Source of the DNA: Streptomyces sp. NBC_01439
Lineage (GTDB): Bacteria; Actinomycetota; Actinomycetes; Streptomycetales; Streptomycetaceae
Length of the DNA stretch: 64,000 nucleotides
Direction: 5' to 3'
Assembly (NCBI RefSeq): GCF_036227605.1
Contig: NZ_CP109487.1
Coordinates: 5,185,001 to 5,249,000, forward strand
Shown here: in pieces, positions 9,298-17,567 of the stretch
Position numbering within the stretch: the first letter of the stretch is position 1
How the letters are laid out: each line of letters starts with the position of its first letter
Translations under genes and position numbers: made by a program
Notes under the pieces: generated by a model
Told to the model about the DNA's origin: nothing
Seen by the model: only the letters and a program-made list of their open reading frames with translations
The model's database searches: none

Positions 9298-10637
9298 CGC
9301 CCGTCACCTCCTGTGTTCCTCGTGCTCGAGCTCGTGCGGGGCGGGGGTGCGGCGGAGGGGACAGATCCGCCGCCGGCTCCGCCGCCGGAGGTGGGTCGGC
9401 TGCTGTGGGCGGCCACGCCTCCGGAGAGGGGGTTGGCGGGGCGGGGCGCGTGGTTGCCGCTGCTGCTGCCGTCGCCGCCGCGGTGGGCGCCGCGGCTGCT
9501 GTGGGTCTTGATGCCCTGCGAGACGAGGGAGGCCGGGGAGCTGATGACGGCGGCCGCCTGGGCGCCGTCGGTGGCCTTGCTGCGGTTGGAGTGGGCGGAG
9601 GCGATTTCGTCGCCGAAGCCGGGCACGAAGCGGTAGATCATCGCGGAGGCGAAGATCGCCAGGAGGATGATGGCGAGGCCGGTGACGACGGCGGAGAAGG
9701 CGTTGGGGCCCTTTTCGCCGGTCAGGGCGCCGGCGAGGCCGAGGACGATGACGATGACCGGCTTGACGAGGATGACGGCGATCATGATGCCGGCCCAGCG
9801 GCGGACGTGGCCCCAGAGGTTGCGGTCGACGAGCCCGGAGTAGACGACGACGCCGAGGAGGGCGCCGACGTAGAGGAGGGCGGCCCGGATGAACAGCTCC
9901 AGGTAGAGCACGCCGGCGGCGAGGACGGTGACGAGCGCGACGACGATCAGCATGATCGGGCCGCCGCCGATGTCGTCGCCCTTCTTGAGGGCTTCGGTGA
10001 AGGAGCCGAAGAAGACGTCGGTCTGGCCGCCGGTGGTGGAGGCGATGACGGCGGTGACGCCGTCGGTGGCGGAGACGACGGTGTAGAGGATGAGGGGGGT
10101 GAAGGCGGAGGCGAGGACGGTGAGCCAGAGGAAGCCGATGGCTTCGGACATGGCGGTGGTGAGGGGGACGCCGCGGACGGCTCGCTTGGCGACGGCGAAG
10201 AGCCACAGGACGAGGGTGAGGATGGTGGAGGCGGCGAAGACGACGGAGTACTGCTTGAGGAAGGCGGGGTTGGTGAAGTCGACCTCGGCCGAGCCCTTGA
10301 CCGCTTCGCTGAGTTTGGTGACGATCCAGGCGGCGGCGTCGGCGCAGCCGCGGGCCAGGGAGGCTAGGGGGTTGAGGGCCTCTCCGCCGTCGCTGGGTGC
10401 CAGTCCTGTCCCGGGGGTGCTGCCGGATGTGCCCGCTCCGCCCTGGCAGTACTGCTTGGAGGGGCCGTCGAGCAGGGCGCAGGGGTCAGCGGTAGAGGAG
10501 GGTGCGGCGGTTGGCGTTGGCGTTGGCGTCGGAGTCGGCACGGGAGCGGCTTGAGCGCGGGTGGCCAGGGCTAGCACGGCCACGTGGGCCGAGGCGATCA
10601 TGCCTAGCCGGGTGGGCAGCCGGAGGCTAGCGGGCAT
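9294..10637 (-). CDS. cmdD: VirB6/TrbL-like polytopic membrane protein with signal peptide (CmdD)
   Basis: 447 residues. An N-terminal signal peptide (cleavage likely after TRAQA) precedes a PTPTPTPT tract. About seven or eight membrane segments between residues ~130 and 345 follow, then a Gly/Ser/Pro-rich low-complexity tail of about 90 residues. This layout fits the VirB6/TrbL channel family. The start ATG 10637 overlaps the last 11 nt of cmdE, and the stop overlaps the cmdC start. No enzymatic motif is visible. The extended hydrophilic tail is probably cytoplasmic and disordered. Confidence 0.8.
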   Translation of the reverse strand: MPASLRLPTRLGMIASAHVAVLALATRAQAAPVPTPTPTPTPTAAPSSTADPCALLDGPSKQYCQGGAGTSGSTPGTGLAPSDGGEALNPLASLARGCADAAAWIVTKLSEAVKGSAEVDFTNPAFLKQYSVVFAASTILTLVLWLFAVAKRAVRGVPLTTAMSEAIGFLWLTVLASAFTPLILYTVVSATDGVTAVIASTTGGQTDVFFGSFTEALKKGDDIGGGPIMLIVVALVTVLAAGVLYLELFIRAALLYVGALLGVVVYSGLVDRNLWGHVRRWAGIMIAVILVKPVIVIVLGLAGALTGEKGPNAFSAVVTGLAIILLAIFASAMIYRFVPGFGDEIASAHSNRSKATDGAQAAAVISSPASLVSQGIKTHSSRGAHRGGDGSSSGNHAPRPANPLSGGVAAHSSRPTSGGGAGGGSVPSAAPPPRTSSSTRNTGGDGR

Positions 10638-11463
10638 AGGTGAATCCCCCGAATTCCTTGATGGCCTTGCTCATGTCGTCCGACGTCGAAACAGGGACGT
10701 CGCCGGGAACCGGGGCGGGCCCGTCCTGCTGGGTGTCGTCGAGGACTCTCCAACCCTCGCCGATCCAGATCAGTTCGAAGGTCCAGGTCTTCCAGAGCGT
10801 CCGCACCGGGTCGGTGGACTGGGGGCCGGACATGCCGATCAGACCGGTGTACCAGACGGCGATCTTGGCCGTGGTCGGCGTGTAGCTCTCGACGCGGGTG
10901 CCGATCGGAACGGTACGGGTGACGAAGGTGCTGCCCTGCGGGGCGTTGCCGTTGGCGTCGAGTCCCAGCTTCGCGAGGAAGTCGGCCGAGTACGCCTCGT
11001 CCTGCGGGCCCTTGATGCGGGCTGCCACGTCAGGTGTGTAGATTCCGTCCACCAGGGCGTGCCGGGAGTTCTTCTTGAACATGCCGTCAGAACCCAGTGC
11101 GACCGCGAAGTTGGCGGCGGCTGACTGGGCTCCCTGTTCGTCCTGGGCGAAGCCCTTGGGGATGCCCGCCGATTTGCCCGTCACCGGGTTCGTGCCCGAG
11201 GCCGCCGTGGAGGAGTCCGTCGGGGGTTTGTCCGAGGCGGGGTCCGAGGGGGTGTCCGGGGTCGAGTTGGCGAAGGCGATGGCGGCGATCAGGAGGACCA
11301 CCACGCCGACCACCGTGATCAGGCTGCGGGAGGTGCGGGGGGTGCGGCGGACGGGGCCGTAGGGGTCGGCCGGGGGGTCCGGGAGGCGGGTGCGGGTCTG
11401 GCCGGTGCCGCCGACCTCGCCGTAGCCGCCGGCGCCGCCGTACTGGTCGTCGTCGTTGCTCAT
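10627..11463 (-). CDS. cmdE: VirB8/TcpC-like bitopic conjugal-transfer-type protein (CmdE)
   Basis: 278 residues. A Gly/Tyr/Pro-rich cytoplasmic N-terminus (about 45 residues) is followed by one membrane helix (SLITVVGVVVLLIAAIAFA), a Ser/Thr/Pro-rich stalk and a folded extracellular domain of ~150 residues (AAANFAVALGSDG through ELIWIGEGWRVLDD). Size and topology match the NTF2-like VirB8/TcpC scaffold proteins of type IV systems; this is inferred from layout and context. It is second in the operon, ~100 bp after cmdF, and overlaps cmdD by 11 nt. Confidence 0.75.
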   Translation of the reverse strand: MSNDDDQYGGAGGYGEVGGTGQTRTRLPDPPADPYGPVRRTPRTSRSLITVVGVVVLLIAAIAFANSTPDTPSDPASDKPPTDSSTAASGTNPVTGKSAGIPKGFAQDEQGAQSAAANFAVALGSDGMFKKNSRHALVDGIYTPDVAARIKGPQDEAYSADFLAKLGLDANGNAPQGSTFVTRTVPIGTRVESYTPTTAKIAVWYTGLIGMSGPQSTDPVRTLWKTWTFELIWIGEGWRVLDDTQQDGPAPVPGDVPVSTSDDMSKAIKEFGGFTYAR

Positions 11464-11565
11464 TGCCTGTCCGCCCCCTCCGCGTCGTACGACGGTAGCG
11501 CTGGTTCCCGCGTGGATGTGGTGTGGTGATGCGTCATCAGCTACGGGGCCCGGCGCGTGGCCCGG

Positions 11566-11874
11566 CTAGACGGCCATCCCGTAGACGATCGTGAACAGCG
11601 TCCCGAGGGAGCCGATGATGAAGACTCCGGTGAGTCCGGCCACGATCAGGCCCTTGCCCTGTTCCGCGCTGAACGTGTCGCGCAGGGCGGTCGCTCCGAT
11701 GCGCTGTTTGGCCGCCCCCCAGATGGCGATGCCCAGGCAGAGCAGGATCGCGACGGCCATGACCACCTCGATCATGACCTTCGCTTCGTTGCCGAGACTG
11801 CCGAAAGGCCCCCAGTTCGGGGCGATTCCGCCGATGATGGTGGTGATGTCGCCCTTTTCGGCTGCCAGGATCAT
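11566..11874 (-). CDS. cmdF: VirB2/TrbC-like small two-helix membrane protein (CmdF)
   Basis: 102 residues. There are two hydrophobic helices (KVMIEVVMAVAILLCLGIAIWGA and GLIVAGLTGVFIIGSLGTLFTIVYGM) joined by a short basic loop (AKQRIGATALRD), as in VirB2/TrbC pilins and their Gram-positive equivalents. It is first in the leftward six-gene operon, the usual place for the pilin-like subunit. ATG 11874 was chosen because cggtgag lies just upstream. A GTG at 11934 would add 20 residues but has no clear ribosome-binding site. Confidence 0.75.
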   Translation of the reverse strand: MILAAEKGDITTIIGGIAPNWGPFGSLGNEAKVMIEVVMAVAILLCLGIAIWGAAKQRIGATALRDTFSAEQGKGLIVAGLTGVFIIGSLGTLFTIVYGMAV

Positions 11875-12272
11875 GTAACTCACCGCCCCTGTATGGGTAG
11901 TTCCGGAAGCCCCTCGCCCGACGGCAGGGGTCACGCACTATCTTCGCTGATGAAACCGCCGCCGTCGTCGACTTGACGGCTCTCTTTACTCGATCTCGCG
12001 GCCCGTGCTCCGCTTCCGCGCTCTGACCTGGGCGAGGGCGGCGTGCATGCGCGAGAACGTGCGGTCACTCTGTGTATCACGGAGGGTGACGCCGGGCAAT
12101 GATTGTCGTCTCGACGTACGGGGGGTGGGGTGAGGGGCCGCCGTTCGGAGCAGTGGTACGGCGTGTCGTTGGGCCGGCCCGCCGACATGCGTCCGATCCT
12201 CTTCCAGTCGTTCCATCGGTGCGCGAGGGCGTGGCGGTGGGGTTGTCAGTGGGGTGCGGCAGGCTGGGGAGC
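11875..12272. other. Divergent intergenic region cmdF / YunG-hydrolase gene
   Basis: This stretch of ~400 bp has no supported gene. It must hold the leftward promoter of the cmd operon and the rightward promoter of the gene starting at 12273. Open frames here are shadows. I recognise no specific operator. Confidence 0.6.
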
Positions 12273-13427
12273 ATGACGACTCCATGGACTCTCGCGGACC
12301 TCGAGGCGGCCATCCGGGCGGGATGGTCGGCCGGGACCTGTGAGCCCTCCGACATCACCAAGATCCCCTGGACTCCGGAGAATCCGGCTTGGGGGCACTG
12401 TGACATCACGGCCCTCGTGGTGCAGGACCTCGTGGGCGGGGACCTGATGCTGGGCGAGGTGTTCCATGAGGGTCGGCAGGAGGGCTACCACTGGTGGAAC
12501 CTGTTGCCCGGGGGGATCCGGATCGATCTGACGCGGGAGCAGTTCCGGCGGGGGGAGACGGTTACGCCGGGGCGGATCGTGAAGCGGCCGGGCGGGCGGT
12601 TGCGCAGGCGTTGGGAGGAGTACCAGCTGTTGCGGCAGCGGGTCATCGACAAGCTGGGGCCGTTGCCGGGGACGCTGGTGATGCAGGACGGGCGGCGGCT
12701 CGCCTATACGGATTTCGGGGGGCCGGGGGCGCCGCTGCTGGCGTTGCACGGGCACTTCCAGGAGGGAGCCGGGGCCTTCGAGCGCCTGGCCCGGGAGCTC
12801 GGTCCGGCGTGGCGGGTGATCGCCCTGGACCAGCGGGGGCACGGGAGGTCCGATCGGGCGGCGGAGTACACGCGGGAGGGGTACGTGGCGGATGCGGCGG
12901 CCCTGCTGGAGCAGCTGGGGCTGGGGCCGGCGGTGGTGCTGGGGCATTCGCTGGGCGGGGTCAATGCGTACCAGCTCGCGGCGCGGCGGCCGGATCTGGT
13001 GCGGGCGGTGGTGGTCGAGGACATCGGGGCGGTGGTCGACGACGACCTGTCGTTCGTGCGGGAGTGGCCGAGACGGGCCGCGACCCGGGCCGGGTTCCTG
13101 GCGGGGGTGGGGAGTGCGGCGCCGCATCTGGAAGGGTCCCTGCAGGAGTATCCGGACGGGTGGGGGACCGTGTTCGAGGTGGAGGACATGGTGGAGTCCC
13201 AGCGGGCGCTGAACGGGGACCACTGGGGGGACTGGCTGGAGGTGCGGAAGCCGACGCTGCTGGTGCGGGGGGATCGGAGCGGGGTGTTGTCGGCGGAGCT
13301 TGCGCGGGAGATGACGGTGCGGAGGGCGGGGGTGCGGTTGGTGGAGCTGCCGGCGGGGCATGCGGTGCGGGTCGGGGACCCGGAGGGGTTCTGCGCTGCC
13401 GTGCGGGGGTTTTTGGCGCGGGTGTGA
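12273..13427 (+). CDS. YunG-like domain fused to alpha/beta hydrolase
   Basis: 384 residues in two parts. Residues 1-~115 match the YunG type: W at 18, GHCDITALVVQD (Cys43), EGYHWWN (His73) and IRIDLTREQF (Asp85). Residues ~127-384 are an alpha/beta hydrolase with the oxyanion HG motif (LLALHGH), DQRGHGRS, the nucleophile elbow GHSLGG (Ser226) and a late His (PAGHAVRVGDP). The Cys/His/Asp arrangement in the N-terminal part could be a second, cysteine-type active site (inference). Substrates are unknown. The ATG at 12273 has ggggag just upstream; the longer upstream frame lacks coding character. The hydrolase half is clearly related to the protein at 36657-37445. Confidence 0.85.
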   Translation: MTTPWTLADLEAAIRAGWSAGTCEPSDITKIPWTPENPAWGHCDITALVVQDLVGGDLMLGEVFHEGRQEGYHWWNLLPGGIRIDLTREQFRRGETVTPGRIVKRPGGRLRRRWEEYQLLRQRVIDKLGPLPGTLVMQDGRRLAYTDFGGPGAPLLALHGHFQEGAGAFERLARELGPAWRVIALDQRGHGRSDRAAEYTREGYVADAAALLEQLGLGPAVVLGHSLGGVNAYQLAARRPDLVRAVVVEDIGAVVDDDLSFVREWPRRAATRAGFLAGVGSAAPHLEGSLQEYPDGWGTVFEVEDMVESQRALNGDHWGDWLEVRKPTLLVRGDRSGVLSAELAREMTVRRAGVRLVELPAGHAVRVGDPEGFCAAVRGFLARV

Positions 13428-13497
13428 GGGCCGCCGTCGTCGCCGTCGCCGTCGCCGCGGTGAGGGCGGACAGGTGCGGCGCCGTTGCCGGGGCTTC

Positions 13498-13560
13498 GCC
13501 TCCGGGTCTCGGGCCTCAAACGCCGGCGGGGCTGGAGGGAGTGGGGCTCCGCCCCCGTTA
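13498..13560. repeat. Streptomyces GC-rich palindromic repeat, copy left of IS110
   Basis: The element gcctccgggtctcgggcctcaaacgccggcggggctgg is followed by the palindromic ggggctccgcccc. It is the same element as at 5838 and 33493. It lies in the 390-bp non-coding stretch after the hydrolase gene. Confidence 0.8.
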
Positions 13561-13619
13561 TGTTTTTCGCGGTCCTGCAATGGGGCCGCTGGCCTCCGGG
13601 CCCGGTATGACTGTGTCCC

Positions 13620-13817
13620 CTCTGTCGGACGAATGACCTGGGGGGTGGTGTCGCCGGGCCCGTGGGGTGCCGTCACAGACGCTGATGAGAGACCCGGCCA
13701 CCGCCCGGTCCGGCGCAATGCCGGGCAGCGACGTGGGCGGCAGGTCTGCATAACGTGGATGCGCGAGCACGGTGCCGTTGCCGAGGCCGGCCTGGTCAAC
13801 GACCCTGAGAGGGTGCG
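13620..13817 (+). ncRNA. Candidate bridge-RNA region of the IS110 element
   Basis: This non-coding leader of ~200 bp directly precedes the transposase and is rich in short inverted repeats, for example ccggcgcaatgccgg near 13711-13725. In IS110-group elements the left non-coding end is known to encode a structured bridge RNA that guides target choice. Assignment here is by position and structure only; individual loops were not resolved. Confidence 0.35.
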
Positions 13818-15032
13818 ATGTTCGACATCGAAGGCGTGGGCGTCTTCCTCGGGATGGACGTCGGCAAGACCGCCCACCACGGCCACGGGCTCACCCCGGC
13901 CGGGAAGAAGGTTTTCGACAAGCCCATGCCCAACAGCGAACCCAGGCTGCGGGCCGTCTTCGACAAACTCAAGGCCAAGTTCGGCACCGTCCTGGTCATC
14001 GTCGACCAGCCCGCCTCGATCGGCGCTCTGCCCCTGACCGTCGCCCGGGACGCGGGCTGCGAGGTCGCCTACCTGCCCGGACTCGCCATGCGGCGGATCG
14101 CCGACCTCTACCCGGGCGAGGCGAAAACCGACGCGAAGGACGCGGCGGTCATCGCGGACGCCGCCCGGACGATGCCTCACACCCTGCGTTCGCTGGAGCT
14201 GACCGACGAGATCACCGCCGAGCTCACGGTGCTGACCGGCTTCGACCAGGACCTCGCCGCCGAGGCCACCCGCACCAGCAACCGGATACGCGGCCTGCTC
14301 ACCCAGTTCCACCCGAGCCTCGAGCGCGTGCTCGGGCCCCGGCTGGACCACCCCGCCGTCACCTGGCTCCTCGAGCGATACGGATCCCCCGCCGCCCTGC
14401 GCAAGGCCGGCCGCCGCAGACTCGTCGAGGTGATCCGGCCCAAGGCCCCGCGGATGGCCGCGCGGCTGATCGACGAGGTCTTCGACGCTCTCGACGAGCA
14501 GACCGTCGTGGTCCCGGGAACCGGCACTCTCGACATCGTGATCCCGTCCCTGGCCGCCTCCCTCTCCGCGGTCCACGACCAGCGCCGGGCCCTGGAGGCG
14601 CAGATCAGCACCCTGCTGGAGGCCCACCCTCTTCACCAGGTCCTGACCTCGATGCCCGGAGTCGGCGTCAGGACCGCCGCCGTCCTGCTGGTCACCGTCG
14701 GCGACGGCACCAGCTTCCCCACCGCTGCCCACCTCGCCTCCTACGCCGGCCTCGCCCCGACAACCAGATCCTCGGGGACCTCGATCCACGGCGAACACGC
14801 GCCACGAGGCGGAAACCGGCAGCTCAAACGCGCCATGTTCCTCTCCGCCTTCGCCTGCATGAACGCCGACCCCGCCTCACGCGCCTACTACGACCGGCAA
14901 AGGGCCCGCGGCAAAACACACACCCAAGCCCTCCTCCGGCTCGCCCGCCAACGCATCAGCGTCCTGTTCGCCATGCTCCGGGACGGCACCTTCTACGAGT
15001 CCAGAACCCCCACCATCACCCTCGCCGCATGA
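13818..15032 (+). CDS. IS110-family transposase
   Basis: 404 residues. The N-terminal RuvC-like DEDD domain begins GVFLGMDVGKTAHHGHGL. It continues with VDQPASIG and the second acidic cluster GEAKTDAKDAAVIADAAR. The C-terminal Transposase_20 part contains MPGVGVRTAAVLLVTVGD and the catalytic-Ser region LASYAGLAPTTRSSGTS. Both domains are complete, so the enzyme may be active. It starts at ATG 13818 after gagaggg. It interrupts the space between the cmd-side genes and the pentapeptide gene. Confidence 0.95.
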   Translation: MFDIEGVGVFLGMDVGKTAHHGHGLTPAGKKVFDKPMPNSEPRLRAVFDKLKAKFGTVLVIVDQPASIGALPLTVARDAGCEVAYLPGLAMRRIADLYPGEAKTDAKDAAVIADAARTMPHTLRSLELTDEITAELTVLTGFDQDLAAEATRTSNRIRGLLTQFHPSLERVLGPRLDHPAVTWLLERYGSPAALRKAGRRRLVEVIRPKAPRMAARLIDEVFDALDEQTVVVPGTGTLDIVIPSLAASLSAVHDQRRALEAQISTLLEAHPLHQVLTSMPGVGVRTAAVLLVTVGDGTSFPTAAHLASYAGLAPTTRSSGTSIHGEHAPRGGNRQLKRAMFLSAFACMNADPASRAYYDRQRARGKTHTQALLRLARQRISVLFAMLRDGTFYESRTPTITLAA

Positions 15033-15143
15033 CCACCCCAAACGCCCGCATACCCGGCACCACGTCCTTGACGAAGGACATAGAGACACCCCCCGGCCCC
15101 GGGCCGCGAGTGCCGGCGGGGCTGGGGTTGCCGGGCTGGGGGC

Positions 15144-15986
15144 TTAGGTCCAGTGGGTGGGGCGGGTGAGGGTGGGGGGGATTTGGGTGGTGGGGTCGCC
15201 CTGGGCTGCGTTGAGTTGGGATTGGGTCAGGAAGATGGCGTCGCGGAGGTCCGCTCCGCGCAGGTTGGTGTCGCGGAGGTCCGCGCCGATCAGGTCGGCC
15301 GTGCGGAGGTCGGCGCGGGAGAGGTCGGCGGCGATCAGGTAGGCGCCGCGGAGGTTCGCGCCGCGGAGGTCGGCTCCCGCCAGGCGCGCGCCCATCAGGT
15401 CGGCGCCGCGGTGGTTCTTCTTGCGGCCCGGCACCTTCGCCCGTACGAGTTCACTGGTCTTCAGGAGCAGCGTGTTGATCTTTTGGCGGAGGGGGCCGAC
15501 GTCCAGGTCGGTCAGGGCCCGGGCGTCGGCGCGGGTCCATTCCTCCGTCTCCGCCAGGGTCCGGCGCAGCTCCGCGTGGACCGGGCCGGCGGCCGGGAGG
15601 GTCAGGGATTCGCTGACGTAGAACAGCAGCTCGTGCAGCTGCCGCAGCACGGGGAAGACCTCGAACATCTGGCGGGCCGTGCCCGGGTGGGTGCGCCAGT
15701 CGCGGCCTCCGAAGGTGACCTGGGAGGTCTGCTGGCCCGCACCGAAGCAGTCGAAGACCGTGCAGCCCTGGAAGCCCTTGTCGCGCAGCCGGGTGTGGAT
15801 GCCGCAGCGGAAGTCCTGCTGGAGGTTCTTGCAGGGAGTTCCGGCGGGCTTGTTCACGGCGAAGTCGTTGGACTTGGCAAAGGGCAGTGCGACGCAGCAC
15901 AGCGCGAAGCAGTTCGCGCAGTCGGCCTGCAGGACGGGCAGGGGGGTGGGGAGGTCGGCGGCGGGGGTATTCGGCACGTTGTCCAT
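15144..15986 (-). CDS. Cys-rich pentapeptide-repeat protein
   Basis: 280 residues. The N-terminal ~90 residues carry a cysteine cluster: DCANCFALCC, then PCKNLQQDFRCGIH and GCTVFDCFG. The cluster is of a kind that could bind zinc or an iron-sulfur centre. A helical middle follows. From about residue 195 there are some fifteen A(D/N)LxG-type pentapeptides forming a right-handed beta-helix. The function is not known. ATG 15986 with gggggac just upstream was preferred over GTG 16025. It is divergent from the LysE exporter across 65 bp. Confidence 0.82.
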   Translation of the reverse strand: MDNVPNTPAADLPTPLPVLQADCANCFALCCVALPFAKSNDFAVNKPAGTPCKNLQQDFRCGIHTRLRDKGFQGCTVFDCFGAGQQTSQVTFGGRDWRTHPGTARQMFEVFPVLRQLHELLFYVSESLTLPAAGPVHAELRRTLAETEEWTRADARALTDLDVGPLRQKINTLLLKTSELVRAKVPGRKKNHRGADLMGARLAGADLRGANLRGAYLIAADLSRADLRTADLIGADLRDTNLRGADLRDAIFLTQSQLNAAQGDPTTQIPPTLTRPTHWT

Positions 15987-16051
15987 TGTCCCCCGTCGCG
16001 TCGGGTGCTCGGGGTCTTGATCCACGGGGCGGCGGCGGTGAGCATCCCCGT

Positions 16052-16660
16052 ATGACAGAAGTGATTGCAGTCGCTGTTATTACCCTCCTCGCCGTGATCA
16101 GTCCCGGTGCCGACTTCGCCATGGTGGTCCGCAACAGCTATCTCTACGGGCGCCCCACCGGGCTGTTCGCCGCCGCCGGGGTCGCGGCCGGGGTGCTGGT
16201 CCACGTCTCCTACACGATGCTCGGGGTCGGTCTGTTGATCGCCTCCTCCACCGCGCTGTTCACCGTGATCAAGCTGGCGGGTGCGGCCTATCTGGTGTGG
16301 ATCGGGATACGCACCTTCCGGGCGCGGGCCGAGGTGACCGTCGACCTGGAGTCGAAGCCGCAGCTGACCCGGCTGGGGGCGATGCGGTCGGGGTTCTTGA
16401 CCAATGTGCTCAATCCGAAGACGACGCTGTTCGTGGTGTCGACCTTCACGCAGGTGGTGAACCCGCAGACGCCGGTGTGGCAGCAGGTGGGCTACGGGCT
16501 GTTCATGTCGGCGGCGCACCTGGGCTGGTTCGGGGCGGTGGCGCTGTTCTTCTCCGTCTCACGGCTGCGCGACCGGATGCTGAAGGCGCAGAAGGCGCTG
16601 AACCGGGCCATCGGGTCGGTGCTGGTGGGGCTGGGGGTGGGGTTGGGGTTCGCCCGTTGA
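16052..16660 (+). CDS. LysE/RhtB-family amino-acid exporter
   Basis: 202 residues with six predicted membrane helices. The family signature near the N-terminus is SPGADFAMVVRNSYLYGRPTGLFAAAGVAAG, and the second is FLTNVLNPKTTLFVVS. Members export amino acids or derivatives driven by the membrane potential; the substrate is unknown. It starts at ATG 16052. It shares a short divergent promoter region with the pentapeptide gene and is followed 51 bp later by the thioesterase-like gene. Confidence 0.9.
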   Translation: MTEVIAVAVITLLAVISPGADFAMVVRNSYLYGRPTGLFAAAGVAAGVLVHVSYTMLGVGLLIASSTALFTVIKLAGAAYLVWIGIRTFRARAEVTVDLESKPQLTRLGAMRSGFLTNVLNPKTTLFVVSTFTQVVNPQTPVWQQVGYGLFMSAAHLGWFGAVALFFSVSRLRDRMLKAQKALNRAIGSVLVGLGVGLGFAR

Positions 16661-16711
16661 GTGGACCGCCGGGTCTGGTGCACGGAGTTACCTGTCGGTA
16701 GCGTGGCCGGT

Positions 16712-17503
16712 ATGGGTGCTGTCGAGGGGTTCTTCGAGAGGGTCGATGCCGGGCGGTTCCTGGCCACCGAGTACACGCGGGGGCCGTGGGACCCGGGCTC
16801 GCAGCATGCCGGGCCGCCGGCCGCGCTGCTCGGGCGGGCCGTCGAGGAGCGGCCGGGTGCGCGGACGGACATGCGGACCGCCCGGATCACGTACGAGATC
16901 CTGCGCCCGGTGCCGATCGGCGAGCTGGAGGTCACCACCAGTGTGCTGCGGGCCGGGCGCGGGACCGAGGTGGTCGAGGCGGCCCTCGCGCCGGCGGGCG
17001 GCGCGCCCGTGATGCTGGCGCGGGCCCTGCGGATCCGGGTCGCGGAGGAGGCCGTTCCGGCCGTGGTCCCGGGGCCGCAGTTGCCGCCGCCCGGGGAGGT
17101 GGAGGTGACGCCGTTCTTCCCGGTGCCGTGGGAGACGGGCTACCACTCGGCCATGGAGACCCGGTTCACCGAGGGCGCCTTCGTCGAGCTGGGTCCCGGT
17201 ACCTGCTGGATGCGGATGAAGGTGCCGCTCATCGCCGGTGAGGAGACCAGGCCGCTGGACCGGGTGCTGATCGCCGCCGATTCGGGGAACGGGATCAGTT
17301 CGGTGATGGACTTCGGGCGGTACGTCTTCATCAACGGTGACCTGACCGTCCACCTGCACCGCCATCCGGTGGGCGAGTGGGCGTGCGTGGAGGCCCGTAC
17401 GAGTGTGGACGCGGCCGGGATCGGGCTGGCGGACGCGCTGCTGCACGATGAGAAGGGGCCCATCGGGCGGAGCGCGCAGAGTTTGTTCGTGGCACCCCGG
17501 TAA
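16712..17503 (+). CDS. Acyl-CoA thioesterase-like double-hotdog protein
   Basis: 263 residues resembling the thioesterase-like superfamily. The N-terminal hotdog half includes GPWDPGSQHAGPPAALLGRAVE and RITYEILRPVPIGELEV. The C-terminal half includes WMRMKVPLIAGEETRPLDRVLIAADSGNGISSVMDF. It is probably a soluble thioesterase or acyl-binding protein acting on an unknown acyl-CoA. ATG 16712 (MGAVEGFF) is preferred to an upstream in-frame start that would abut the LysE stop. Catalytic residues are not obvious. Confidence 0.78.
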   Translation: MGAVEGFFERVDAGRFLATEYTRGPWDPGSQHAGPPAALLGRAVEERPGARTDMRTARITYEILRPVPIGELEVTTSVLRAGRGTEVVEAALAPAGGAPVMLARALRIRVAEEAVPAVVPGPQLPPPGEVEVTPFFPVPWETGYHSAMETRFTEGAFVELGPGTCWMRMKVPLIAGEETRPLDRVLIAADSGNGISSVMDFGRYVFINGDLTVHLHRHPVGEWACVEARTSVDAAGIGLADALLHDEKGPIGRSAQSLFVAPR

Positions 17504-17567
17504 CGACGGCCCGGACAATCCAACCCCCTTGTCAGGGCGGGGGCGTGGGTGTGGCAGGCTCGTGCGG

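Larger units (their letters stand above)
13600..15090 (+). mobile_element. IS110-family insertion sequence (ends approximate)
   Basis: A complete IS110-type transposase gene is flanked by non-coding DNA, ~210 bp upstream and ~60 bp downstream. It sits between two copies of the GC-rich repeat (13498 and about 15090-15130), a common kind of target for this family. IS110 elements lack conventional terminal repeats, so borders cannot be fixed from this sequence alone. Confidence 0.65.

Noticed and set aside
4795..11874. Integrative conjugative element interpretation of the type IV-like cluster
   Set aside because: No relaxase, integrase, replication gene or attachment site was recognised, and gene order matches core chromosomal order recalled from S. 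coelicolor.
12246..14798. An 850-codon minus-strand frame opposite the YunG-hydrolase and IS110 genes
   Set aside because: Low-complexity antisense shadow; the plus-strand frames carry recognisable domains.
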